From positions 30,201-94,200 of the IMG/VR virus record IMGVR_UViG_3300025704_002294: a DNA stretch of 64,000 bases, one strand, 5' to 3'. The first letter of the stretch is position 1. Each line of letters opens with the position of its first letter. Of the stretch, positions 26,525 to 34,444 are shown piece by piece. The notes under the pieces are model-generated. The model saw nothing but the letters and a program-made list of their open reading frames with translations. It did no database searches and was not told where the DNA came from. Made by a program: the position numbers and the translations under genes. Source of the stretch: a virus.

Positions 26525-27530
26525 AGTACACGGACCACGTCCGGAGCACCTGCCTAAAGACATTACTATACAATGGAGCATGGGAAACAGTTGTAACTTT
26601 GAATGTGAATACTGCCCTACCCAATTACACGATGGCAGTTTAGGTTGGCACGACACAAACAAGTATATTGATATAATAGAAAAAATATGTAAACACTATC
26701 AAGAACAAGACAAAGTAGTAAACTTTGAATTTATTGGCGGTGAAGTCACAGTTATACCTGGCTTTATTGATATACTAGAAAAAGTAAAAGAGTACAACGG
26801 ACACAATATAATTTTTACAAATGGTAGCAGAACAGTTAATTGGTGGAGCAAAGCAAAGCATTTAATTGATGACTTAGTTATCAGTTACCACCCACAATCA
26901 ATGGATGAAGACTCGCTTATAGAAATTGCAGAAGAAATAAAAGACTCAGTATATACAAGTTATCAATTAGCAGGTGTAAAAGATTACTTACCTAGATTAG
27001 AACTGTTAGCAGAGAGGCTTAGAACAGTATATAAGCATAGTACAGTACAAGACTACTGGGGTGTTAATATTGCAATAAAAACCATGTACAAAAAACTATT
27101 AGGTCCAGGTGCTAAACAAGATACATTTTATGACTATAGTGGCAATGATTGGCGTATTTTAAATTTACCTACATGGAAAGAAAATCCAGACACGCCCCCA
27201 CCACCACCAGATCCAAATGCACCGCCTCCACCAGAGCCGCACCCAGGTAGATTTTTATTTACATACCAGACACCTGAAGAAACAAACTACTACAATGCAG
27301 ATCAAATTATGGATCAAGGACTAAACAAATTTCAGGGAATGATGTGCCACATAGGTGAGCGAGGTTTTAATATCGACATGCGTGGCAACATTGTTAGCAG
27401 TTGGTGTGGTGCAAAAACTTACGGAAATGTATTTGAAAAAGATTTTGAATTACCTACACCTGATGGTGTAGTGTGTCCACATGAACATTGTAATAATCCA
27501 AAAGATATCCAGATTCTCAAAACTGCCTAA
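26511..27530 (+). CDS. Radical SAM protein with SPASM-like C-terminal cysteines
   Basis: The 339-residue protein has the radical SAM cluster motif CNFECEYC (Cys28, Cys32, Cys35) after IQWSMGNS and a GGEV segment near residue 78 that fits the SAM-binding GGE motif. A run of prolines (about 224-246) interrupts the C-terminal half. Cysteines in MMCHIGERGF, SSWCGAK and VVCPHEHC could hold a second iron-sulfur cluster. Such enzymes start radical chemistry on peptides, sugars or nucleotides. It overlaps the GNAT gene by 14 nt. Confidence 0.87.
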   Translation: MYPTKVHGPRPEHLPKDITIQWSMGNSCNFECEYCPTQLHDGSLGWHDTNKYIDIIEKICKHYQEQDKVVNFEFIGGEVTVIPGFIDILEKVKEYNGHNIIFTNGSRTVNWWSKAKHLIDDLVISYHPQSMDEDSLIEIAEEIKDSVYTSYQLAGVKDYLPRLELLAERLRTVYKHSTVQDYWGVNIAIKTMYKKLLGPGAKQDTFYDYSGNDWRILNLPTWKENPDTPPPPPDPNAPPPPEPHPGRFLFTYQTPEETNYYNADQIMDQGLNKFQGMMCHIGERGFNIDMRGNIVSSWCGAKTYGNVFEKDFELPTPDGVVCPHEHCNNPKDIQILKTA

Positions 27531-27555
27531 AACCCCTATAAAATCAATAACATAA

Positions 27556-27563
27556 TATAAATA
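27556..27563 (+). promoter_or_regulatory. T4 late promoter, exact consensus TATAAATA
   Basis: It precedes a leader of about 118 nt before the first small membrane-protein gene. A possible 22-codon ORF at 27631 lies in this leader but has no support. TTGCCCA and TGGGCA elements in the leader could pair. Confidence 0.6.
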
Positions 27564-27686
27564 GACTGTATAAAAGGATATAACTTACTTTTATATTATT
27601 TTTGCCCACATTCAAGATAAAAATTAATAACATGCTAGGTTGTGTGTTGTGTTATTCTATTTTTGGGCATATACAACAGACAACAA

Positions 27687-27773
27687 ATGGAAAAACTTAG
27701 AGACAAAGCAGAGTTATTTACACTAATATCAATATTTTTATTCAGTGTTATCGCACTAACACCTGTAACATGA
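27687..27773 (+). CDS. 28-residue membrane peptide
   Basis: Begins MEKLRDKAEL and continues as one hydrophobic stretch (LISIFLFSVIALTPV), the right length to span a membrane once. It overlaps the next start by 4 nt. Coupled small ORFs follow, which supports reality. No family can be assigned to such a short peptide. Confidence 0.45.
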   Translation: MEKLRDKAELFTLISIFLFSVIALTPVT

Positions 27774-27898
27774 AATATGCTTTATGTTACATGATGCTAC
27801 TATTTGCCGCACAGACTGATAACATAGCAGGCATTTTACGTGGCTTACGAGATGTAAATCATACACCTTATTATTTGGAACCTAAAAATGAACATTAA
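27770..27898 (+). CDS. 42-residue peptide with hydrophobic N-terminus
   Basis: Starts MKYALCYMMLLFAAQ, a short hydrophobic or signal-like segment, then a polar tail. It overlaps the genes before and after it by a few nucleotides, typical of phage operons with coupled translation. Confidence 0.45.
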   Translation: MKYALCYMMLLFAAQTDNIAGILRGLRDVNHTPYYLEPKNEH

Positions 27899-27956
27899 TC
27901 GACTTTTAAAAACAATTTACAAATACTGGATAGCACCATGGCACCCGATCAAGTAA
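27888..27956 (+). CDS. 22-residue basic/aromatic peptide
   Basis: A very short ORF (MNINRLLKTIYKYWIAPWHPIK) nested between two overlapping neighbours; amphipathic, basic and Trp-rich. Coding status rests only on tight overlap with neighbours and is uncertain. Confidence 0.3.
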   Translation: MNINRLLKTIYKYWIAPWHPIK

Positions 27957-28120
27957 GAGACGCAACACCTGAAGAACAAGCAGAGTGGTTTGAAACAGAC
28001 TTCTTTATGAAAGGTGACTTTGATGTACTACAAATGTTTGTGGTTATACCAGCAGTAATCCAAGTAGTAGTATTTGGCTTAATGTTAGCAGTAATGTATT
28101 TAAATACATTCTTCTTTTGA
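27938..28120 (+). CDS. 60-residue single-span membrane protein
   Basis: The acidic N-terminal half (PDQVRDATPEEQAEW) is followed by a long hydrophobic span (VVIPAVIQVVVFGLMLAVMY) at about residues 33-53. It lies in a chain of overlapping small ORFs and shares 3 to 4 nt with the next one. An inner-membrane role is inferred. Confidence 0.6.
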   Translation: MAPDQVRDATPEEQAEWFETDFFMKGDFDVLQMFVVIPAVIQVVVFGLMLAVMYLNTFFF

Positions 28121-28278
28121 TCAAAGAAGCAATACAGGCCGTTGTTGGTGTAGGCAAAGACAACAGCCAAATAAAAATCACACCCTTGCGAGTTCTTCTA
28201 TTTGCATTTTTAGTAGCAGGAATATTTTTAGGCACAATTACATTGTTGCTTTTGTTTGCTTCTTTTGTAACAAATTAA
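28117..28278 (+). CDS. 53-residue single-span membrane protein (TTG start)
   Basis: The TTG start overlaps the preceding stop. An N-terminal amphipathic part is followed by a hydrophobic span (VLLFAFLVAGIFLGTITLLL) at about residues 26-48. It continues the small membrane-protein cluster; no family recognised. Confidence 0.55.
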   Translation: MIKEAIQAVVGVGKDNSQIKITPLRVLLFAFLVAGIFLGTITLLLLFASFVTN

Positions 28279-28346
28279 GGATTTAATAAACCAATTTATC
28301 TGGCAAATAAGGTAAATACATGTAACAATTTATTAAAGTAAAAAAT

Positions 28347-28508
28347 ATGTCAAATAAAACACCATATGAAATCCGTCTAGAACTTATCCAAGAGGCTAGG
28401 CTTATTCTTCAAGCAAAAGCAAACAAGCCTGAGTACATGCCAACGGCAGAAGAAGTTATTGAAGAAGCAGAAAAACTTAATAAGTTTGTATCCAAAAGAC
28501 CCGAATAA
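28347..28508 (+). CDS. 53-residue conserved small phage protein
   Basis: Reads MSNKTPYEIRLELIQEARLI, then a helical acidic tail. The 'YEIRLE' opening is, as I recall, common to small helical proteins of T4-like marine phages. It lies just upstream of the tRNA gene. Confidence 0.6.
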   Translation: MSNKTPYEIRLELIQEARLILQAKANKPEYMPTAEEVIEEAEKLNKFVSKRPE

Positions 28509-28542
28509 TCACTCTCCTATCAAGTAAATAATATCTAGTAAC

Positions 28543-28618
28543 GCCACCGTAACTCAGTTGGTAGAGTAACTGATTTGTAATCAGTAGGTCGTCAGTTCGA
28601 GTCTGACCGGTGGCTCCA
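28543..28618 (+). tRNA. tRNA-Thr (anticodon TGT), CCA encoded
   Basis: GCCACCG at 28543-28549 pairs with CGGTGGC at 28608-28614. The anticodon stem ACTGA/TCAGT holds the loop TTTGTAA with TGT at 28576-28578, decoding ACA. The T-arm contains GTTCGAG. The discriminator T is followed by an encoded CCA. ACA is a frequent codon in these AT-rich genes, which suits a phage tRNA that supplements the host pool. Confidence 0.95.
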
Positions 28619-28622
28619 TTTA

Positions 28623-28630
28623 TATAAATA
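28623..28630 (+). promoter_or_regulatory. T4 late promoter, exact consensus TATAAATA
   Basis: It lies between the tRNA and the gene at 28660 and leaves a leader with an ACAGGAA ribosome site. Confidence 0.7.
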
Positions 28631-28659
28631 AATGCGACTCACAAATAACAGGAACACAA

Positions 28660-29739
28660 ATGGCACGGAATAAAAAGTCCAGAAATAAAAAATACGATCC
28701 AGAAAAATCACAGAATACAATTAAAGGTTCTCAAGACGTTAAATCAGGTATATCTGAGGATCTTACACCTCAACAAATAGCAGAGCAAGAAACACTTTTT
28801 AATCTATTAGAAAGAAAGATTGAAATTCCTGTACAAAGTTTTGAAAATAAACATCTGTTTATTGCAACACCGTGTTACGGTGGTCAAGTAACAGAACCGT
28901 ATCTTAGAAGTATGGTTAGACTTATTTTGCTTATGAATAGATTCAATGTTAAATTTACAATGAGCACACTAGCAAATGAAAGTTTAATTACAAGAGGTAG
29001 AAATACCCTTGTTAGTTTCTTTATGGAAAATAAAGATGCAACACATCTAATGTTTATTGATGCTGATATTGAATTTAATCCTGAAGATGCACTTAGAATG
29101 TTAGCATACGATAAACCAATTATTGTTGGTGCATATCCTAAGAAAGCATTAAACTGGGATAGTATCTTACAAGCGGCTAGAACACCTGGATTAAATGAGA
29201 CCCCACAGACTATTGAAGGACATAGTTCTAATTATGTTACAAATTTTGCATTTGCAGAGGATGAAAACGGCAATAAAATACCTTCAGTACAAATTAAAGA
29301 TAACTTAATTAAACTCTTAGATGGCGGTACAGGATTTATGACAATTAAGAAAGAAGTTATACAAACTATGTTTGACAAGTATCCTGAAACAAAGTATAAC
29401 AATGATTTAAACATTGATCAAAAGTTTGAGCCATTTATGTATGCATTGTTTGATTGTATTATTGATCCAGAAAGCAGACGTTACTTGTCAGAAGATTATA
29501 CATTCTGCAGACGTTGGCAACAAATCGACGGAGATATTTGGCTAGATCCTAGAGTAAGCCTTAATCATGTTGGTCACTATACATTTAATGGTAATGTTAG
29601 AAAAATGCTTACAGGTGAAGCAAGAGTGCAACAACAATATGTATCACCTGACGATAGACCATTTGTTATTGGTGCATCAGATAAAGTTACAGAACAACCA
29701 CAACCACAAAAATCCATACAAATAAGTAAAAAGAAATGA
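28660..29739 (+). CDS. GT2-like glycosyltransferase
   Basis: The 359-residue protein opens with a Lys-rich segment, then a GT-A-type core: HLFIATPCYGGQV near residue 67, TRGRNTLVSFFMENKDATHL near 111-130, and FIDADIEFNPED (the metal-binding D-x-D region) near 133. GGTGFMTIKKEVI near 223 and a C-terminal HVGHYTF complete the pattern. It probably transfers a sugar onto lipopolysaccharide, protein or DNA; donor unknown. It shares 4 nt with the next glycosyltransferase. Confidence 0.82.
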   Translation: MARNKKSRNKKYDPEKSQNTIKGSQDVKSGISEDLTPQQIAEQETLFNLLERKIEIPVQSFENKHLFIATPCYGGQVTEPYLRSMVRLILLMNRFNVKFTMSTLANESLITRGRNTLVSFFMENKDATHLMFIDADIEFNPEDALRMLAYDKPIIVGAYPKKALNWDSILQAARTPGLNETPQTIEGHSSNYVTNFAFAEDENGNKIPSVQIKDNLIKLLDGGTGFMTIKKEVIQTMFDKYPETKYNNDLNIDQKFEPFMYALFDCIIDPESRRYLSEDYTFCRRWQQIDGDIWLDPRVSLNHVGHYTFNGNVRKMLTGEARVQQQYVSPDDRPFVIGASDKVTEQPQPQKSIQISKKK

Positions 29740-30554
29740 AAAAAATAAGTGTACTATTAGCAACAAGACAAAGAACAGAAATGCTTGATAAAAGCATTGA
29801 CAGTTTATTAAAAAATGTAAGCAATACAGATAATGTTGAAATTATGTTAGGTATTGACAATGATGATCACGAAACATTAGATTTTGTACAGTCAGATGAC
29901 TTTCAAAATAAAATGCAAGATGAATATAACGTTGATGTACAAGCAGTAGTATTTGATAGACTAGGTTATAAAAATTTACATCAATATATGAATCAACTTT
30001 GGGGTAAAGCAAATGGCGAATGGCTAATGCTGTGGAACGATGATGCTATTATGGAAAGCAAAGATTGGGATTTAGAAATAGGCAAATTTGATGAAGAATT
30101 TGCATTACTTAAATTTAATCAAACAAATCATGACCACCCATACGCATTGTTTCCTGTAATACCCACAGACTGGTGCAGACTTATTGGTACCTTTAGTATG
30201 AATTCACAAAACGATGCTTGGCTTAATTTAATTGCTAAACCATTAGGTATTATTAAAGATATTCCTGTAGATGTATTACATGATAGATTTGATCTTACTG
30301 GTAATAATGACGATGAAATATTTAGAAGCAGAGAATATGCTGAAGGAAATCCGCAAGATCCAAATGATTTAATGAGCGAAAATAATATCAGAATGAGAGA
30401 TGCAATTATACACAAGATTGCATGGTATTGTAACCGTATAGGGCAAACAGAAACTAGCGATTACTTCGATAAAGTAAAAGCAGGGGATTTAGATCCTTTT
30501 GAAGATTGGAAAAAAGTTAGGGAAAGTGCAGTAGGATTAGGCTCTGGTTTATAA
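29736..30554 (+). CDS. GT-A fold glycosyltransferase
   Basis: The 272-residue protein starts with a nucleotide-sugar fold (KKISVLLATRQRTEMLDKSI) and has LGIDNDDHET near 38 and MLWNDDAIMES near 96-106, in the place of the D-x-D metal site. It starts in an ATGA overlap with the preceding glycosyltransferase, so they are co-translated and may act in sequence. Confidence 0.78.
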   Translation: MKKISVLLATRQRTEMLDKSIDSLLKNVSNTDNVEIMLGIDNDDHETLDFVQSDDFQNKMQDEYNVDVQAVVFDRLGYKNLHQYMNQLWGKANGEWLMLWNDDAIMESKDWDLEIGKFDEEFALLKFNQTNHDHPYALFPVIPTDWCRLIGTFSMNSQNDAWLNLIAKPLGIIKDIPVDVLHDRFDLTGNNDDEIFRSREYAEGNPQDPNDLMSENNIRMRDAIIHKIAWYCNRIGQTETSDYFDKVKAGDLDPFEDWKKVRESAVGLGSGL

Positions 30555-30557
30555 ATA
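30550..30557 (+). promoter_or_regulatory. T4 late promoter TATAAATA, 5 nt before start codon
   Basis: The octamer overlaps the preceding stop codon and is exactly 5 nt from the ATG at 30563 (bL33). Confidence 0.7.
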
Positions 30558-30562
30558 GTAGC

Positions 30563-30766
30563 ATGGCAAAGAAAGATAAAAGACGAACAATAGTATACCT
30601 AATACCGGAAGGCGAAACAAGGGATCACCACACATATCATTATACCGCAGTGAAAACAAAAGCACTGGTAATTGAAAATAGAAAATTAAAACTTAAAAAA
30701 TTTAATCCTGTTAAGCAAAAACACGAGTATTTTGTAGAAGCAAAACTACCACCACATAGCAAATAA
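30563..30766 (+). CDS. rpmG: Ribosomal protein bL33 homologue
   Basis: The 67-residue protein matches bL33 by order of motifs: basic N-terminus MAKKDKRRTIVYLIP, a strand-loop with His/Thr (DHHTYHYTAVKTKA), and the conserved KLKLKKFNPVKQKHEYFVEAKL, aligning with bacterial bL33 'KLELKKFDPVVRKH...EAK'. It lacks the Cys pairs of the zinc-binding form. It probably enters the host 50S subunit near the E site. It has its own late promoter with a 5-nt gap, placing it next to the deformylase operon. Confidence 0.8.
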   Translation: MAKKDKRRTIVYLIPEGETRDHHTYHYTAVKTKALVIENRKLKLKKFNPVKQKHEYFVEAKLPPHSK

Positions 30767-30770
30767 ATAG

Positions 30771-30799
30771 TTGACATATACTATAAATAGTAGTATAAT
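30771..30799 (+). promoter_or_regulatory. Perfect sigma70 promoter TTGACA-17-TATAAT
   Basis: TTGACA at 30771-30776 and TATAAT at 30794-30799 match the consensus at 12 of 12 positions with a 17-bp spacer. It should drive the cyclotransferase-deformylase operon with host polymerase. A late octamer lies in the spacer. Confidence 0.8.
30782..30789 (+). promoter_or_regulatory. T4 late promoter TATAAATA inside a sigma70 spacer
   Basis: This exact octamer lies within the spacer of the sigma70 promoter at 30771-30799. The two could give early and late expression of one operon, with mutually exclusive occupancy. Confidence 0.6.
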
Positions 30800-30808
30800 A
30801 AGGGCACT

Positions 30809-31231
30809 ATGGAAGAAACAATAAAAATATTTGTATACGGCACACTGAAATCAGGCAATTCTACACGAGGATTAGATAGTCCTCAATTTGCAGACATTGA
30901 TAAAACAAAGTTAGGTATTGCTAAAACTACTGGAAGTAAATTCAACATGGTTGACTTAGGTGCATTCCCAGGAGTAATTGTAAACGGCGAGCATGATATA
31001 GTTGGCGAAGTTTGGGAAGGTGGCAAAGACTTCTTAGAACTATGCGATAGCATTGAAGGACACGAGGGCGATAAACTAAACAATTTCTATCACAGAGATT
31101 TAGTTGGTACCACAGAAGGCCCAGCATACATATATCATTTAGACCCTTGGTATTGGAGTGATTACGGAGACGATTACGAAAATGTTCCTAGTATCACATT
31201 GTCTAATAACACACTAACTTGGAACAGATAA
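30809..31231 (+). CDS. Gamma-glutamylcyclotransferase-like (AIG2/GGCT) protein
   Basis: The 140-residue product has the family signature FVYGTLKSGNS near residue 8, GAFPGVIV near 52, a conserved acidic site in LCDSIEGHEG near 80, and a YHRDLV segment. Family members cleave gamma-glutamyl peptides or amines and release 5-oxoproline. It overlaps the deformylase start by 1 nt (TAATG). Confidence 0.8.
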   Translation: MEETIKIFVYGTLKSGNSTRGLDSPQFADIDKTKLGIAKTTGSKFNMVDLGAFPGVIVNGEHDIVGEVWEGGKDFLELCDSIEGHEGDKLNNFYHRDLVGTTEGPAYIYHLDPWYWSDYGDDYENVPSITLSNNTLTWNR

Positions 31232-31776
31232 TGGAATACGCATCACAATGGAATACTACTCTAGTAGATCCTAAACACCCAGTATTAAGAAATGAATGCA
31301 CAATAGACCCGTTGACTACTGACATAGTGTGGCAAACAGTTGAGCAAGAAATGTTTAAACTCATGCATGAAAGACTAGGCCTAGGCCTTGCCGCACCGCA
31401 ACTTGGTAATCCTGTAAAAATGTTTGTAATGAGACACAGCACAGAAGGTGACATTGCTGTTTACAATCCTAAAATTATAAATGTGTCTGAAGAAAAAGTT
31501 ACATTAGAAGAAGGATGCTTAACATTTCCAGGATTGTTTTTTCATATAACTAGACCCGAAGGCGTACAAGTTACTTTTCAAAACAGAAAAGGCGAAGAGC
31601 AAAGCATGGAACTAATTGGAATGGATTCACGTTGCTTTCAGCATGAAACCGATCATTTACATGGTATACTTAATCTAACGTATGTGAGTGATCTCAAATT
31701 ACAACGTGCAATAAACAAAAGAGATAAACTCATTAAAAAATATTCCAAGATGAAAAGATCAGTTAGTCGTGTATGA
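31231..31776 (+). CDS. def: Peptide deformylase
   Basis: The 181-residue protein has all three deformylase motifs: GLGLAAPQ (residues 50-57), EGCLTFPG (94-101) and HETDHLHG (138-145) with the metal-binding Cys96, His138 and His142. It removes formyl groups from new N-termini. The ATG at 31231 overlaps the previous stop; an upstream TTG at 31219 is less likely. It overlaps the next gene by 4 nt. Deformylase genes occur in other marine phages; here it lies beside bL33. Confidence 0.93.
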   Translation: MEYASQWNTTLVDPKHPVLRNECTIDPLTTDIVWQTVEQEMFKLMHERLGLGLAAPQLGNPVKMFVMRHSTEGDIAVYNPKIINVSEEKVTLEEGCLTFPGLFFHITRPEGVQVTFQNRKGEEQSMELIGMDSRCFQHETDHLHGILNLTYVSDLKLQRAINKRDKLIKKYSKMKRSVSRV

Positions 31777-32354
31777 TTCCGAAATACATATATGACATTC
31801 CTAGTTTTATGTCTAAATCAGACTTAGAATCTATTTACGACTTAGCATATACATTACCAAGCAATAGCAATATATTAGAAATTGGCTGTTTTTTAGGCAG
31901 TACTACTTGTACATTAAAAGAAGCAAGACAAGATTCTAATTTATATTGCGTAGACAAATGGACAAATGAAGAACATAATGATTATTTAATAGGATATGAT
32001 AGGAAGACAATATATGAAAACATAGAGTCTGATAAAAATACATGGAGGCAAAATACAAAGCATTTAAAAAATGTTTTTATGTATCATGAAAAGTCGCTAG
32101 ATGTTGAATTTGATAAAGACTTAAAATTTGATTTGATATTTTTAGACGGTGACCACACATATGGTAATGTAATGGGGGAATTGATAAAATTTTCTAGTCT
32201 ATTAAAACCAAACGGTATATTAGCAGGTCATGATTACGGATGTGCACCATGCACAAACGCAATTACAAAATTTGCCACAGATAATAATTTAGCAGTATGG
32301 ACATTATTAGATAGTGTATGGTACTATAAACCTTATAGGACTAGGCAGAAATGA
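31773..32354 (+). CDS. Class I SAM-dependent methyltransferase
   Basis: The 193-residue protein has the SAM-binding loop ILEIGCFLGSTTC near residue 31-43, the acidic CVDKW after strand 2, and FDLIFLDGDHTYGNV near 118. This suits a methyltransferase_24 fold often seen next to glycan genes. The substrate is unknown. It overlaps the deformylase and the GH6 gene by 4 nt each. Confidence 0.8.
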   Translation: MIPKYIYDIPSFMSKSDLESIYDLAYTLPSNSNILEIGCFLGSTTCTLKEARQDSNLYCVDKWTNEEHNDYLIGYDRKTIYENIESDKNTWRQNTKHLKNVFMYHEKSLDVEFDKDLKFDLIFLDGDHTYGNVMGELIKFSSLLKPNGILAGHDYGCAPCTNAITKFATDNNLAVWTLLDSVWYYKPYRTRQK

Positions 32355-33196
32355 ATTATCCTTTTTGGGTCTTTGATTGGAATCGTGTAAGAGACTATCA
32401 AGAACAATACCCACTTTCAAAAGAAATATTTAAACACCCATTAAGTTTATGGTATGGTAATCGTAGTGCAAAACCTATTAAAGGTTTAGATAAAAGTTTA
32501 CGCAGATTATTTAAACGTAGTGGTGATAAAATGCCTATACTTGTAGTGTACAACATGCCTAACAGAGACATTGGGCAATACAGTAAAGGTGGTGCCCAAA
32601 CCCATGCTGAGTATCTAGAATTTATACAAGACTTTTCTAATGGCATAGGCAACAACAAACCAATTGTTGTATTTGAACCAGATGCTATTCCACATTTAAC
32701 ACACTTAGATAAAAGCGAAGCAGATAGTAGAATACAATTGATTAAAGAAGCATTAGAAATCTTAACACAAACAGGTGCATTTGTTTATATAGATGTTGGG
32801 CACAGTAACTGGTTAAGTCCCGAAGAAGTAAATCTTTATTTAAATAAAGTTTCCAATACTAAAGTAAGAGGCTTTAGTGTTAATGTAAGTAACTATAGAA
32901 CAACATTAGAGTCGGCAAAGTGGGCAAACAAAATATGCGAACTAAGACCGCATGATTATTATGTTATAGATACTAGCCGTAACGGCAATGGTCCACATGG
33001 TAACGATTGGTGTAATCCACCAGGTAGAGCATTAGGAGAGTCGCCTACATGCGATACAGGATTAGAAAAATGCGATGCTTATCTGTGGATTAAAATACCC
33101 GGTGAAAGCGACGGTAAATGCAATGGCGGACCAAGAGCAGGAAGAATGTGGGGCGAAATGGCCGAGGAACTAGTAAGGAATACAACATGGATTTAA
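32351..33196 (+). CDS. Glycoside hydrolase family 6 (cellulase/cellobiohydrolase) protein
   Basis: The 281-residue protein follows the GH6 signature closely: LVVYNMPNRDIGQYSKGG near residue 64-81 (first aspartate), VVFEPDAIPHL near 106 (acid Asp), YIDVGHSNWLSP near 145, FSVNVSNYRT near 175, VIDTSRNGNGP near 205, WCNPPGRALGESP near 221, and AYLWIKIPGESDGKC with the base-region Asp near 240. All catalytic positions known from Cel6A are kept. GH6 enzymes invert beta-1,4-glucan bonds. There is no secretion signal or cellulose-binding module. Its neighbours are methyltransferase and oxygenase genes. Confidence 0.92.
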   Translation: MNYPFWVFDWNRVRDYQEQYPLSKEIFKHPLSLWYGNRSAKPIKGLDKSLRRLFKRSGDKMPILVVYNMPNRDIGQYSKGGAQTHAEYLEFIQDFSNGIGNNKPIVVFEPDAIPHLTHLDKSEADSRIQLIKEALEILTQTGAFVYIDVGHSNWLSPEEVNLYLNKVSNTKVRGFSVNVSNYRTTLESAKWANKICELRPHDYYVIDTSRNGNGPHGNDWCNPPGRALGESPTCDTGLEKCDAYLWIKIPGESDGKCNGGPRAGRMWGEMAEELVRNTTWI

Positions 33197-33765
33197 ACTT
33201 TTTTATAATGGATAACTTTTATACTAACCCTGACCAAGTTCGAGAATTTGCACTTAGTAGAGAATTTATTACAGAAGGCAATTACCCTGGATACAGGACT
33301 GGCCCAGAAGAAACACAACAACATAACTATTTAAAAACATTTTTTGAAGAAAGTATAATTAAAAAACCAATTTCGTATTGGCCGGAAGAATATAATACTG
33401 CATATCAAATTACCACACAAGAATCTAAAACATGGATTCACCACGACGAAACTACATGGGCGGCAGTATTATACTTAACACCAGACGCACCTGCAGAATC
33501 AGGTACTGGTATTTATAGACACAAACCAACAGGCATATACGAATGGGACGGTGTTAAAGATTCTGCATCTGATTTTAATAATTCTGATTTTCTAGGTGAG
33601 GAACATATGGACCAATGGGAACAGATTGCATTTGTTGGTAATGTGTATAATAGGCTAGTATGTTACAAAGGAAGCCTATACCATAGAAGTGTATTACCTG
33701 GATTTGGAACAGATAAATATTCAGGTAGATTGTTTCAAACATTCTTTTTTAGTACACAGGAATAG
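33187..33765 (+). CDS. 2OG-Fe(II) oxygenase-like protein
   Basis: The start at ATG 33187, overlapping the GH6 gene by 10 nt, gives 192 residues. It has an iron-site pattern: WIHHDETTWAAVLYLTP (H-x-D at about 93-95) and a distal His in SLYHRSVLPG near 170, with a final RLFQTFFF strand. It resembles DUF6445-type oxygenases of phages. It is one of five such genes in this window. Hydroxylation of a protein or sugar is likely; the substrate is unknown. Confidence 0.7.
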   Translation: MDLNFFIMDNFYTNPDQVREFALSREFITEGNYPGYRTGPEETQQHNYLKTFFEESIIKKPISYWPEEYNTAYQITTQESKTWIHHDETTWAAVLYLTPDAPAESGTGIYRHKPTGIYEWDGVKDSASDFNNSDFLGEEHMDQWEQIAFVGNVYNRLVCYKGSLYHRSVLPGFGTDKYSGRLFQTFFFSTQE

Positions 33766-33766
33766 T

Positions 33767-34444
33767 ATGGATAGTTATTGGCAATGGAATAAAGAAAACT
33801 TTGATTGGCATTACGATCCTGCGTCTAAACATTCCGATGTGCAATATGTAGGAAAATATATATCTAATCCAACAACGTTGCTTACAGACGTTGTAAGTGC
33901 GTCTAGTGATGCCTTATCCGACGACGATGCATACGATGAAGTAAGTATCAAAGGTACTCCTTACAACAAAGAAGCCGCAGAAATAATGGAAGGATATCAT
34001 AACGATTTAACTCGAGCAGGGTTTACTCCACATAATACAGGCGGCAGACAAACATGGAATGTATGCGATACATTTCGTAGAATGGGAGAGTTAAGTGGAT
34101 TAAAAAACCCACAAATAATGTTTTTAGAACAACCACCAGGAAAAGCAATTCCTTGGCATAGAGATAGTTATAATAATTATAGACGTAACTTTGCTAAAGT
34201 TAGTGATGATACAGAAGTAATACGTTACTTAGTACAACTAAATGATTGGCAATGGGGACATTATGTTAGTGTTGGCAATGATGTACTGCACCAATACAGC
34301 ATAGGTGACATACATTGTTGGAAAGAAGGCATATATCATGCTACAGGAAATGTAGGATATTGGCCTAGATGGAGTTTAACTATTACTGGCCAAGTAACAC
34401 CCGAGTCATTGCATTTACACCAACCTAAAGAAATACTGATATGA
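33767..34444 (+). CDS. 2OG-Fe(II) oxygenase (aspartyl hydroxylase-like)
   Basis: The start at ATG 33767 gives 225 residues. The core has [13 protein letters not shown] with the H-x-D iron motif near residue 128, [14 protein letters not shown] near 150, and a distal His in GIYHATGN near 190, followed by RWSLTITG. This order (HxD, strands, His, Arg) is the double-stranded beta-helix oxygenase pattern. It begins one nucleotide after the previous stop. Confidence 0.75.
   Translation: MDSYWQWNKENFDWHYDPASKHSDVQYVGKYISNPTTLLTDVVSASSDALSDDDAYDEVSIKGTPYNKEAAEIMEGYHNDLTRAGFTPHNTGGRQTWNVCDTFRRMGELSGLKNPQIMFLEQPPGKAIPWHRDSYNNYRRNFAKVSDDTEVIRYLVQLNDWQWGHYVSVGNDVLHQYSIGDIHCWKEGIYHATGNVGYWPRWSLTITGQVTPESLHLHQPKEILI

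Noticed and set aside
27631-27699. 22-codon ORF in the leader of the small membrane gene cluster
   Set aside because: No ribosome site or conservation evidence; kept as leader sequence.
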